Positions 52,972 to 61,240 of a DNA stretch of 64,000 nucleotides are shown here, in pieces; within the stretch, counting starts at the first letter, position 1; each line of letters begins with the position of its first letter. The notes beneath the pieces were generated by a model, which saw nothing but the letters and a program-made list of their open reading frames with translations, did no database searches and was not told where the DNA came from. A program made the position numbers and the translations under genes. Origin of the DNA: Enterobacter vonholyi (GTDB taxonomy: Bacteria > Pseudomonadota > Gammaproteobacteria > Enterobacterales > Enterobacteriaceae); the NCBI RefSeq assembly GCF_008364555.1, contig NZ_VTUC01000006.1, forward strand, positions 558,001 to 622,000. The letters are read 5' to 3'.

Positions 52972-53120
52972 ATTAATGTGTTAAATGTGGAGTTTTTCTT
53001 TCCCGCTTCGCCTTCCATTAACGCAATGTGCGGTTATAGTTTTCAAAACTTTTACAAAACCTTTAACATATATGGACATGTTCCATTTGGTTCGTTTACA
53101 TACCACAACCGGTTTTATTC

Positions 53121-55235
53121 ATGAAAATCATTTCTGCCCGTAAGGCTTCTCTCCCGCTGCTGCTGGTTCCTGTTATTTCTGCGCCGCTCACCGCAATGAG
53201 CGCGGAAGAACAAACCATGATCGTCAGCGCCACGCCGCAAACCGTATCGGAACTCGATACACCGGCAGCGGTCAGCGTCGTTAATGGCGATGACATGCGC
53301 CAGGCCGCGCCGCGCATCAACCTGTCTGAATCCCTTGGCAGCGTACCCGGGCTGCAAATTCAGAACCGTCAGAACTATGCCCAGGACCTCCAGCTTTCGA
53401 TGCGCGGATTTGGTGCCCGCTCAACGTTTGGCGTGCGCGGTATCCGTATGTATGTCGACGGTATCCCTGCCACCATGCCGGATGGACAGGGCCAGACGTC
53501 CAACATCGATCTTTCCAGCGTGGAGAGCGTTGAAGTGCTGCGCGGCCCCTTCTCTGCCCTGTACGGCAACGCCTCCGGCGGCGTGATTAACATCAACACC
53601 CAGACCGGTCAGCAGCCGCCGACCATTGAAGCCAGCAGCTATTACGGCAGCTACGGTACCTGGCGCTACGGCATGAAAGCCACCGGCGCGATGGGTGATG
53701 GCACCCACGCGGGCGATGTGGATTACACCGTTTCCACCACCCGTTTCACCACCAAAGGTTACCGCGACCACAGCGGCGCACGGAAAAACCTCGCTAACGC
53801 CAAACTGGGCGTGCGCATTGACGACGTCAGCAAGCTGACGCTGATTTTCAACAGCGTGGACATGAAGGCCAACGATCCGGGCGGGCTGAGCTATCAGGAG
53901 TGGCAGAACAATCCGCGTCAGTCTCCGCGCGGCGACCAGTACAACACCCGCAAGACCATCAAGCAGACCCAGGCCGGTCTGCGCTACGATCGCCAGCTCA
54001 GCACTCAGGACGACCTGAGCGTGATGATGTACGCCGGCGAGCGTGAAATGACGCAGTACCAGTCGATTCCGTATCAGCCGCAGCTAAAAGCCTCCCATTC
54101 CGGCGGCGTGATTGATATGCAGCGCCACTATCAGGGCGTGGATACCCGCTGGACGCACCGCGGCGAGCTGCTGGTACCGGTGACTTTTACCACCGGTCTG
54201 AACTATGAAAACCTGAGTGAAGATCGTCGCGGTTACGAGAACTTCGTGATGAGCAATGGCGTGCCGGACTATGGCGTGAAGGGTGATAAGCGTCGATACG
54301 AACGTAACCTGATGTGGAACGTTGACCCTTACCTGCAAACGAGCTGGCAGCTGACGCAGAAACTCTCTGTTGATGCGGGGGTGCGCTACAGTTCGGTCTG
54401 GTTTGATTCCAACGATCATTACGTTACGCCGGGCAACGGTGATGACAGCGGTGACGCGAGCTATCACAAATGGCTTCCGGCCGGTTCCGTGAAGTATGCG
54501 GTGACGGACGCATGGAACCTCTACGCTGCCGCAGGGCGTGGGTTCGAAACGCCAACCATCAACGAGCTCTCCTATCGCGCCGATAACCAGGGAGGCCTCA
54601 ACATTGGGCTGCAGCCGTCCACCAACAATACGTATGAAGTGGGCAGCAAAACCCGAATCGGCAACGGCCTGCTGACGGCGGCGCTGTTCCGCACCGATAC
54701 GGATGACGAGATCGTGGTGGACTCCAGTTCAGGCGGCCGCACAACCTATAAAAATGCCGGGAAAACTCGTCGTCAGGGTGTGGAAGTTTCCCTCGATCAG
54801 CAGTTTGCTGAGAACTTGAAGCTGAAGATGGCGTGGACGTATCTGGATGCCACCTACCGGACTAACGTCTGCAGCGACGCAGACTGTAACGGTAACCGGA
54901 TGCCGGGTATTGCCCGCAATATGGGTTTCGCCTCGTTTGGCTGGCAGCCGGAGGAAGGCTGGTACGCGGGCACGGACGTGCGTTACATGAGCGATATCAT
55001 GGCCGACGACGAGAATACGGCGAAAGCGCCGTCGTATACGGTGGTCGGGCTGAACACAGGGTACAAATTCAACTACGGCAGCTGGGGCATGGACGTCTTT
55101 GGCCGCGTCGATAACCTGTTCGATAAAGAGTACGCGGGCTCGGTTATTGTCAACGAGTCTAACGGTCGTTATTACGAGCCTGCACCTGGCCGTAACTACG
55201 GGGTCGGGCTGTCGGTCTCTTATCGCTTCGAGTAA
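53121..55235 (+). CDS. pqqU: PqqU (YncD), TonB-dependent outer-membrane receptor
   Basis: A 704-aa outer-membrane receptor. A signal peptide (about 1-28) is followed by the TonB box region E-E-Q-T-M-I-V-S-A. The plug (about 40-150) contains N-R-Q-N-Y-A-Q-D-L-Q-L-S-M-R-G-F-G-A-R and V-E-V-L-R-G-P-F-S-A-L-Y-G-N, and the 22-stranded barrel ends in Y-R-F-E. It closely follows E. coli YncD, identified as the transporter for pyrroloquinoline quinone (PQQ). A Fur box upstream fits iron regulation. No PQQ-biosynthesis gene is in the window, so the cofactor would be scavenged. Confidence 0.95.
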   Translation: MKIISARKASLPLLLVPVISAPLTAMSAEEQTMIVSATPQTVSELDTPAAVSVVNGDDMRQAAPRINLSESLGSVPGLQIQNRQNYAQDLQLSMRGFGARSTFGVRGIRMYVDGIPATMPDGQGQTSNIDLSSVESVEVLRGPFSALYGNASGGVININTQTGQQPPTIEASSYYGSYGTWRYGMKATGAMGDGTHAGDVDYTVSTTRFTTKGYRDHSGARKNLANAKLGVRIDDVSKLTLIFNSVDMKANDPGGLSYQEWQNNPRQSPRGDQYNTRKTIKQTQAGLRYDRQLSTQDDLSVMMYAGEREMTQYQSIPYQPQLKASHSGGVIDMQRHYQGVDTRWTHRGELLVPVTFTTGLNYENLSEDRRGYENFVMSNGVPDYGVKGDKRRYERNLMWNVDPYLQTSWQLTQKLSVDAGVRYSSVWFDSNDHYVTPGNGDDSGDASYHKWLPAGSVKYAVTDAWNLYAAAGRGFETPTINELSYRADNQGGLNIGLQPSTNNTYEVGSKTRIGNGLLTAALFRTDTDDEIVVDSSSGGRTTYKNAGKTRRQGVEVSLDQQFAENLKLKMAWTYLDATYRTNVCSDADCNGNRMPGIARNMGFASFGWQPEEGWYAGTDVRYMSDIMADDENTAKAPSYTVVGLNTGYKFNYGSWGMDVFGRVDNLFDKEYAGSVIVNESNGRYYEPAPGRNYGVGLSVSYRFE

Positions 55236-55271
55236 GCTAAAAGAAAAGTTTATTTGATTAATGAAATAACG

Positions 55272-55298
55272 CTCCTGATGGCAATAAACCATCAGGAG
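55272..55298. terminator. Terminator between pqqU and mcbR
   Basis: CTCCTGATGG and CCATCAGGAG form a perfect 10-bp stem with a CAATAAA loop between the two convergent genes. Adjacent T-rich stretches on both sides are short, so it is probably bidirectional and moderate. Confidence 0.75.
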
Positions 55299-55354
55299 TT
55301 ATTCACCGGATAAATAATTAGGTGCGAAATATAGTCGCCCTGCTAAATAATCTC

Positions 55355-56023
55355 TTAGTTAAAATATTGTCGCTGTAAAAGCAAATTCGCTTCATCAATC
55401 ACCTTATCAATCGCCTTCTGGCAGGCAACAACATCTCTTCTCTCAAGGGCGGAAAGGAGTTCGTCATAGTGATATGTCGAGGCTTTGATATCGTTAAGCT
55501 CCTGATGCAGATAGTTCATACAGGGCCCGATGCGCACCCAGAGCTGCTCAATTAATGCATTAAGCGTAGGCATTTCCGCATACTGATACAGCGTAAACCG
55601 GAAGACGCGATTCGCATGCAACGCCTGCTGGACGTTCCCGTTGCGCATGGCCTCATGGAAGGCCTCCGACAATTTGCGCAACGCCTCCAGTTTGCTATCA
55701 GACATATTCCGACAGGCTGCGGCAACCGCCATTGGCTCAAGCTGTTTTCTTATGGCGTTAATCTCGTTATAGCGCTCCAGCGTAACCTCCGGGACCAGAA
55801 ATGCCTGCGCGGGCGTGGCGTGTAATGCCCCTGATGACACCAGGCGCAAAAGCGCCTCGCGAACAGGGGTAATACTGGTTCCTAATTTATCGGCAATTTC
55901 TTTCGTAATCAGTCGTGCCCCAGGTTTGAGTGAGCCTGTAATTAACGCTCCTTTCAAACTGAGTTCAACTTGCATAGTAAGACTGACCCTTTGGGCTTTT
56001 TCTAAGTGATCCAAATCAAGCAT
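55355..56023 (-). CDS. mcbR: McbR (YncC), GntR/FadR-type regulator
   Basis: A 222-aa regulator with an N-terminal winged helix (about 10-75: S-L-T-M-Q-V-E-L-S-L-K...P-G-A-R-L-I-T-K-E-I-A-D-K-L-G-T-S-I-T-P-V-R-E-A-L-L-R-L-V) and a C-terminal helical FCD ligand domain. Wording and position, between the PQQ receptor gene and curA, match E. coli McbR, which represses the biofilm/mucoidy gene mcbA. It has its own upstream region of about 250 bases, also carrying the curA terminator. Confidence 0.92.
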   Translation of the reverse strand: MLDLDHLEKAQRVSLTMQVELSLKGALITGSLKPGARLITKEIADKLGTSITPVREALLRLVSSGALHATPAQAFLVPEVTLERYNEINAIRKQLEPMAVAAACRNMSDSKLEALRKLSEAFHEAMRNGNVQQALHANRVFRFTLYQYAEMPTLNALIEQLWVRIGPCMNYLHQELNDIKASTYHYDELLSALERRDVVACQKAIDKVIDEANLLLQRQYFN

Positions 56024-56251
56024 GTGGAATTCCTGTAGCTAAAACTTAATGCTATTTTTAAACGCCAGTTTTAATAAAACGGCGCTGGTCCGATATATCC
56101 TGTATCGTCATGCCTGGTGGTGGGAGTACGTAAAAACAGCAAAAAAAGCAAATTTTGTTTTTTTATCGTTTTCGGGCTCATCCGGGATGATGGCGCGAAA
56201 AGCTATGTCCAGTAATTAAAGACAATATATCGTATCTTCACAAATAAATAG

Positions 56252-56267
56252 GGCGGGAACCCCCGCC
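56252..56267 (-). terminator. Terminator of curA
   Basis: On the minus strand GGCGGG-GGTT-CCCGCC is followed by CTATTTATTTG, 11 bases after the curA stop codon, a compact intrinsic terminator. Confidence 0.65.
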
Positions 56268-56277
56268 ATATTGCTGT

Positions 56278-57318
56278 TTATTTATTGTCACTCGCGACGC
56301 GAATCACGACTTTGCCGAAGTTTCGTCCTTCCAGCAGGCCAATCAGCGCCTCGGGGGCGTTCTCCAGCCCGTCCGTTACCTGTTCGCGATAGTGGATTTT
56401 CCCCTCCTGCACCCAGCGCCCCATCTCTTCCTGGAACTCCTTAATGCGGTGCCCGTAATCCTGTCCGATGATAAAGCCCTGCATACGAATGCGTTTCTTC
56501 AGGATGGTCGCCATCAGAAGCGGCAGGCGATCCGGCCCCTCGGGCAAGCCCGTCGCATTGTAGCCGCTTACCAGACCGCATACCGGCACGCGCGCGGAGG
56601 TATTGAGTAACGGCAGCACGGCGTCAAATACTTTTCCGCCGACGTTTTCATAATAGACATCAATTCCTTTCGGGCAGGCGTGCTTCAGCTGGTCGGCAAA
56701 ATCGGCCGCGTGATGATCCAGACACAGGTCAAACCCCAGAACCTCAACGGCATGGCGGCATTTCTCCGCGCCACCGGCCACACCAACCACCCGACAACCC
56801 TTGATTTTGCCGATCTGCCCGACGGTCGCGCCAACCGGACCGGTCGCCGCAGCCACCACCAGCGTTTCACCCGCTTTCGGTTGCCCGATATCCAGTAGCC
56901 CCATATAGGCGGTAAAGCCCGGCATACCCAGTATCCCCAGCGACCAGGAAGGATGAGACGGATTTTCGCCCAGCTTCACAAGGCCGCTGCCGTCCGAGAG
57001 TTCATACTCCTGCCAGCCGCTGTAGCCCAGCACCCATTCACCCGGTTTGAAATCGGGATGATTTGACTGCTCAACCCGGCTGACCGTTCCTCCCACCATC
57101 ACCGCACCCAGCTCAACCGGCGGTGAATAGGATGGCGCATCGCTCATGCGCCCCCGCATGTACGGGTCCAGCGACAGCCAGACGGTACGAAGCAAAAGCT
57201 GCCCCTCAACAGGGGCTGGAACAAGCTGCGTTTCCAGACGAAAATTTTCCGCCACCGGCGCGCCCTGAGGACGAGAGGCCAGCACCCAGCGGCGATTTTG
57301 CGAAACAGGTTGATTCAT
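56278..57318 (-). CDS. curA: CurA, NADPH-dependent curcumin/alkenal reductase
   Basis: A 346-aa zinc-independent medium-chain reductase. The sequence R-R-W-V-L-A-S-R-P-Q-G-A-P-V, the L-S-L-D-P-Y-M-R-G-R-M-S-D segment, the nucleotide loop A-A-A-T-G-P-V-G-A-T-V-G-Q and D-V-Y-Y-E-N-V-G-G match E. coli CurA (YncB). The enzyme reduces the double bonds of curcumin and other alkenals with NADPH. ATG 57318 has AGGA at good distance; the ATG seven codons upstream does not. It is followed downstream by mcbR in the same direction, as in E. coli. Confidence 0.95.
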   Translation of the reverse strand: MNQPVSQNRRWVLASRPQGAPVAENFRLETQLVPAPVEGQLLLRTVWLSLDPYMRGRMSDAPSYSPPVELGAVMVGGTVSRVEQSNHPDFKPGEWVLGYSGWQEYELSDGSGLVKLGENPSHPSWSLGILGMPGFTAYMGLLDIGQPKAGETLVVAAATGPVGATVGQIGKIKGCRVVGVAGGAEKCRHAVEVLGFDLCLDHHAADFADQLKHACPKGIDVYYENVGGKVFDAVLPLLNTSARVPVCGLVSGYNATGLPEGPDRLPLLMATILKKRIRMQGFIIGQDYGHRIKEFQEEMGRWVQEGKIHYREQVTDGLENAPEALIGLLEGRNFGKVVIRVASDNK

Positions 57319-57383
57319 CAGGATCTCCTTCTGGTACAAATGTTATTACAGCCTGGCTCACGATCGGCGTTATCGCATTAGCA

Positions 57384-57959
57384 TTACGAGCCGGACTGGT
57401 TAAGCCGTACAACCAGATAGATGCAGGTTTCATTCGTTTCGTTGATGAACCGGCAGTCATTTGGCGGCCCCAGCTCGAGACAATCTCCGGCGTGCATTTC
57501 ATGGCGAGTGTCGCCCTCCTGAAACACCAGCTCACCGGACTGGAGCCAGATAAGCTGACGCGCCAGCGCGTAAGAAGAGGCAGGCATCGGAACATCGCTG
57601 CCCGCAGGCAGTTCAACCTGAACAAGGTCGATGGGCAGATCGGTGCGGGGAGAAACATGGCGGCGCAGGTAGTGCGTCTGCGGATCTCGCCAGACGGGCT
57701 GGTTTGCAAGGCGCAGCAGCTTGCCCTCCTGCATTTCGGCCCGGGCAATCAGCGTTGACATGCTGATGCCAAACGCGCCGGACAGGCGGGCAAGCAAGGT
57801 GGCCGTCGGGCTACTGTCTCCGCGTTCAATCTTGTGGATCATGGCGCGGGAGACGCCTGCCCGGTCGGCCAGCTCGCTCAGGGACCACCCGCGAGACTCA
57901 CGCTCCAGGCGAATTCTTGCGCTAATCCGTTGATTCATCGTGTCTGTTATGGTGTTCAT
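57384..57959 (-). CDS. XRE-family regulator with cupin domain
   Basis: A 191-aa protein with an N-terminal helix-turn-helix (about 10-70: R-L-E-R-E-S-R-G-W-S-L-S-E-L-A-D-R-A-G-V-S-R-A-M-I-H-K-I-E-R-G) and a C-terminal cupin (about 110-185) with A-G-D-C-L-E-L-G-P as strand motif. Such regulators sense small molecules, often amines, amino acids or sulfur compounds, in the cupin. It is divergent from mnaT, with copies of ACTATAGTGAA in front of each gene. An internal ATG at codon 8 is a possible alternative start. Likely autoregulated and controller of mnaT-ydcZ. Confidence 0.9.
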   Translation of the reverse strand: MNTITDTMNQRISARIRLERESRGWSLSELADRAGVSRAMIHKIERGDSSPTATLLARLSGAFGISMSTLIARAEMQEGKLLRLANQPVWRDPQTHYLRRHVSPRTDLPIDLVQVELPAGSDVPMPASSYALARQLIWLQSGELVFQEGDTRHEMHAGDCLELGPPNDCRFINETNETCIYLVVRLNQSGS

Positions 57960-57967
57960 GACGTCAT

Positions 57968-57978
57968 ACTATAGTGAA
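57968..57978. promoter_or_regulatory. Operator-like repeat, copy 1 (next to the XRE-cupin gene)
   Basis: ACTATAGTGAA, containing the palindrome ACTATAGT, lies 9 bases upstream of the XRE-cupin start. An identical 11-base copy lies in front of mnaT. Two exact copies in a 148-base divergent gap suggest binding sites for the regulator. Confidence 0.5.
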
Positions 57979-58076
57979 TGAAGAGCATTTCAATGGGCTT
58001 TTGATAACAAAAAAATATGGCTTATGCCGTAGCGTTCGAGCTATACGGTTGTGTAATATCGTAGCCACAACGTAAC

Positions 58077-58087
58077 ACTATAGTGAA
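58077..58087. promoter_or_regulatory. Operator-like repeat, copy 2 (next to mnaT)
   Basis: Second exact copy of ACTATAGTGAA, 20 bases before the mnaT start. Between the copies, GTTGTG (58048-58053) and CACAAC (58066-58071) form another inverted repeat that could be a further regulatory site. Confidence 0.5.
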
Positions 58088-58107
58088 CAACACACAGAGG
58101 TTTAATC

Positions 58108-58626
58108 ATGATCGTTCGTCATGCCTGCAAAGAAGACTGCGCTGCGATAGGAGAGATTTACAACCACGCGGTGCTGCATACTGCCGCGATCTGGAACGAT
58201 AAAACCGTCGATACCGATAACCGAATCGCCTGGTTTGAGGCACGCACTCTCGCGGGTTACCCGGTTCTGGTAAGCGAAAAAGACGGCGTGATTACCGGCT
58301 ACGCCTCTTTCGGCGACTGGCGCGCCTTCGACGGTTTTCGTCATACGGTTGAGCACTCGGTCTACATCCACCCGGAACACCAGGGAAAAGGCATTGGCCG
58401 CACGCTGATGATCGCGCTGATTAACGAGGCCCGCGCCATCGGTAAACACGTGATGGTGGCCGGGATTGAAGCGCAAAACCATGCCTCGATTCACCTCCAC
58501 GAAACGCTCGGCTTTGTCACCACGGGGCAGATGCCGCAGGTGGGAACCAAGTTTGGCCGCTGGCTGGACTTAACCTTTATGCAGCTGCAGCTGGACGAGC
58601 GCAGCGAACCGGACGCTATCCCATGA
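58108..58626 (+). CDS. mnaT: MnaT (YncA), L-amino acid N-acyltransferase
   Basis: A 172-aa GNAT enzyme that acetylates L-methionine and its sulfone or sulfoximine, and related analogues such as phosphinothricin. The block E-I-Y-N-H-A-V-L-H-T-A-A-I-W-N-D, the acetyl-CoA loop H-Q-G-K-G-I-G-R-T-L and F-G-R-W-L-D-L-T-F-M-Q-L-Q-L-D-E-R match E. coli MnaT. AGAGG precedes the ATG. It overlaps ydcZ by 4 bases, so an acetylated product might be handled by that transporter. Confidence 0.93.
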   Translation: MIVRHACKEDCAAIGEIYNHAVLHTAAIWNDKTVDTDNRIAWFEARTLAGYPVLVSEKDGVITGYASFGDWRAFDGFRHTVEHSVYIHPEHQGKGIGRTLMIALINEARAIGKHVMVAGIEAQNHASIHLHETLGFVTTGQMPQVGTKFGRWLDLTFMQLQLDERSEPDAIP

Positions 58627-59072
58627 ATCAGTCGCTGACGCTGGCGTTTCTGGTGGCGGCGGGAATTGGTCTGGTGGTGCAAAACACCTTGATGGTGCGT
58701 ATCACCCAGTCCTCCTCCACCATTCTCATCGCGATGCTGCTGAACTCCCTGGTCGGCATTGTGCTGTTTGTCAGCATTCTGCTGCTGAAACAGGGCGTCG
58801 CCGGATTCAGCGAGCTGGCCGCAACGGTTCGCTGGTGGACGCTTATCCCGGGGCTGCTGGGGTCGTTTTTCGTGTTTGCCAGCATCAGCGGATATCAGAA
58901 CGTTGGCGCGGCAACGACTATCGCCGTGCTGGTAGCAAGCCAGCTGATTGGCGGGCTGGTGATGGACGTGCTGAGGAGCAATGGCATTCCGCTGCGCGCC
59001 CTGATTGGCCCGGTGTGCGGCGCGGTGATGCTGGTGGTCGGAGCCTGGCTGGTGGCGCGACGCCAGTTTTAA
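58623..59072 (+). CDS. ydcZ: YdcZ, DMT-type inner-membrane transporter (DUF606)
   Basis: A 149-aa protein with four to five helices, the same length as E. coli YdcZ and nearly identical in blocks such as G-I-G-L-V-V-Q-N-T-L-M-V-R-I-T-Q and G-Y-Q-N-V-G-A-A-T-T-I-A-V-L-V-A-S-Q-L-I-G-G. DUF606 proteins are half-sized drug/metabolite-type transporters working as dimers; the substrate is unknown. Co-translated with mnaT. Convergent with ydcY, 3 bases apart. Confidence 0.93.
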   Translation: MNQSLTLAFLVAAGIGLVVQNTLMVRITQSSSTILIAMLLNSLVGIVLFVSILLLKQGVAGFSELAATVRWWTLIPGLLGSFFVFASISGYQNVGAATTIAVLVASQLIGGLVMDVLRSNGIPLRALIGPVCGAVMLVVGAWLVARRQF

Positions 59073-59075
59073 ACG

Positions 59076-59309
59076 TTACATTATGGTGCCGCCTTTCGTC
59101 AGCTGTTCCTCACGCGCGTCCATCTCCTCTTTATGCTGCTTACCGTGGTGCGAAATCGCGGTGCGCAGACGCTGCTGCTGGGTATAGCGATCTTCACGAC
59201 TGAGCTCAGCATCATCGCTTAATTCGATCAGCAGTTCATTCATGTGGGTAATCACGCTCTCTTCGATGGCGGCATCGACGCGGGCGATAACTTCATTTAA
59301 ATGTGACAT
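59076..59309 (-). CDS. ydcY: YdcY, small conserved protein (DUF2526)
   Basis: A 77-aa acidic, helical protein. M-S-H-L-N-E-V-I-A-R-V-D-A-A-I-E-E-S-V-I and the end E-Q-L-T-K-G-G-T-I-M are close to E. coli YdcY, as is the order ydcY-ydcZ-mnaT. Function unknown. AAGGAG precedes ATG 59309; the ORF frame extends two codons further upstream but without a ribosome site. Confidence 0.93.
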   Translation of the reverse strand: MSHLNEVIARVDAAIEESVITHMNELLIELSDDAELSREDRYTQQQRLRTAISHHGKQHKEEMDAREEQLTKGGTIM

Positions 59310-59358
59310 TGTCACTCCTTGTTATGTGCCCGGTGACGCAGCGCCACCGGGCAAACGA

Positions 59359-60957
59359 TCAGTTCAGCTTCGCCTTAGAGAAATCGCTGCCCATCAGGCT
59401 CACGCTGTATCCGGTCACGTTGCTGCGGGTCGCGTAGAACGTTTTCCCGTTGGCCAGCGCGATCCACGGCGCCTGCTGGTAGAAAATCTCCTGCGCCTGG
59501 CCGTAAAGTTTCGCGCGCTCGGCCGGGTTACTGGTCAGCTTCGCTTTTTGCACCAGCGCATCATACCCCTTATCGCACCAGCGCGCGGCGTTTGAGCCGG
59601 TTTTAATGCTGTTGCAGCCGAGCAACACATCGGCGAAGTTGTCCGGGTCGCCGTTATCGGACATCCAGCCAAACAGCGCGGTGTCATGTTCGCCTTTACG
59701 CATTCCGGAGAGATATTCACCCCACTCGTAAGAGACAATTTTGGCTTTAACGCCGACTTTAGCCCAGTCGCTCTGGATCATCTCTGCGATACGACGCGAG
59801 TTCGGATTATAAGGACGCTGAACCGGCATTGACCACAGCGTGACTTCCGCGCCCTTCTCAAGACCCGCCTGCTTCAGCAGGGCTTTCGCTTTTTCAGGAT
59901 CGTAGCTGTAGTCCTTCAGGTCTTTATTGAAGCCCAGCATATTTGGTGGGATCGGCGATTTTGCCACCGTGCCCGATCCCATAAAGACCGCATTAACGAT
60001 GGCCTTCTTGTCGGTCGCGTAGTTAAGCGCCTGACGCACCAGCACGTTATCGAACGGTTTTTTCTCTGTGTTGAACGCCAGATAACCGACGTTCAGCGCA
60101 TCGACCGAGTGCAGCGTCAGGTCTTTGTTGTTCTTAATGGCATCAAACTGAACCGGGGATGGCGCAGGAATAATCTGGCACTCGTTGGTCTGCAGCTTCG
60201 CCAGGCGGGTTTCTACATTTGGCGTGATGGAGAAGATGAGATGCTTCGTCGGCACTTCGCCTTCCCAGTAGTTCGGGTTCGCGACGTAGCGGATCAGCGA
60301 ATCTACCTTATACTGCTGCAGGACGTACGGCCCGGTACCAATCGGCCAGGTGTCTACGTTTTCAGGCGTGCCTTTTTTCAGCATCGCGTCGGCGTATTCG
60401 GCGGAGAGAATGGAGGCGAAATCCATCCCCCAGTCGGCCAGAAACGCGGCGTTGGGTTCGCTGAGGGTGAACTGAACGTGATAATCGTCGACCTTTTTAA
60501 CGTCCTGGATCAGCTTATCGAGACCCACATCGTTAAAGTATTCGTAGTTGCCCTGCGACACGTTGTGATATGGGTGTTTAGGGTCTTTCTGACGCATGAC
60601 CGAGAAAATAACGTCATCGGCGTTAAAGTCGCGCGTCGGTTTGAAATATTTATTGCTGTTGAACTTCACCCCTTTGCGCAAGGCAAAGGTATAAGTCTTG
60701 CCGTCCGGCGAGATTGTCCAGGACTCTGCTAGCGACGGCACCGGGGTGTTTTTCACCGGGTCGAAATTGATCAGGCGGTTGTACAGTACCTGAGAACTGG
60801 CCACAAAAGACGGGCCAGAGCTGGCGATTTGCGGGTTGAAGGACTCGGGGGACGCTTCAGAACAGTAAATAAGGGTGTCGTTGTTTGCCGCCCATGCGGC
60901 ACCGGCTGGTAACAGCGCGCTCAGCGCAAGAGCGAGCAGTGTTTTCCCTGTAGACAT
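59359..60957 (-). CDS. Orphan dipeptide-binding protein, DppA-like
   Basis: A 532-aa family 5 periplasmic solute-binding protein with signal peptide (L-A-L-A-L-S-A-L-L-P-A-G-A-A-W-A, then A-N-N-D-T-L-I-Y-C-S-E-A-S-P-E). It shares long blocks with DppA: C-S-E-x-S-P-E-x-F-N-P-Q, A-F-L-A-D...M-D-F-A-S-I-L-S, M-P-V-Q-R-P-Y-N-P-N and N-G-D-P-D-N-F. It is a paralog rather than DppA itself. No permease or ATPase genes adjoin, so it probably feeds a transporter encoded elsewhere, such as DppBCDF. ATG 60957 was chosen to start the signal peptide. Confidence 0.93.
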   Translation of the reverse strand: MSTGKTLLALALSALLPAGAAWAANNDTLIYCSEASPESFNPQIASSGPSFVASSQVLYNRLINFDPVKNTPVPSLAESWTISPDGKTYTFALRKGVKFNSNKYFKPTRDFNADDVIFSVMRQKDPKHPYHNVSQGNYEYFNDVGLDKLIQDVKKVDDYHVQFTLSEPNAAFLADWGMDFASILSAEYADAMLKKGTPENVDTWPIGTGPYVLQQYKVDSLIRYVANPNYWEGEVPTKHLIFSITPNVETRLAKLQTNECQIIPAPSPVQFDAIKNNKDLTLHSVDALNVGYLAFNTEKKPFDNVLVRQALNYATDKKAIVNAVFMGSGTVAKSPIPPNMLGFNKDLKDYSYDPEKAKALLKQAGLEKGAEVTLWSMPVQRPYNPNSRRIAEMIQSDWAKVGVKAKIVSYEWGEYLSGMRKGEHDTALFGWMSDNGDPDNFADVLLGCNSIKTGSNAARWCDKGYDALVQKAKLTSNPAERAKLYGQAQEIFYQQAPWIALANGKTFYATRSNVTGYSVSLMGSDFSKAKLN

Positions 60958-61240
60958 GGTTATAACCCTGACAGTTTTATTATATAGGACAGTAATAACA
61001 GCACAGGCGTTTTGACCTGGCAAATAACGAAACACTATCAGGTTATTCTAAAGCCGCGTTTTTTGCTGTTTTAACCGCCAGCGCCCAAAAAGATGATTTG
61101 CCTTAAGTGCCATTATTCGTCAAGCACAACCGTCACTTTCTATGCCGCAAGAAATCGGCCCTTTTAGCGTCTCTTCCCCCGTTTGGTTGCTTCCTCGTTT
61201 CGTTAAAGTAACGGTGTGAAGAAGTATATGGGATCAAATC

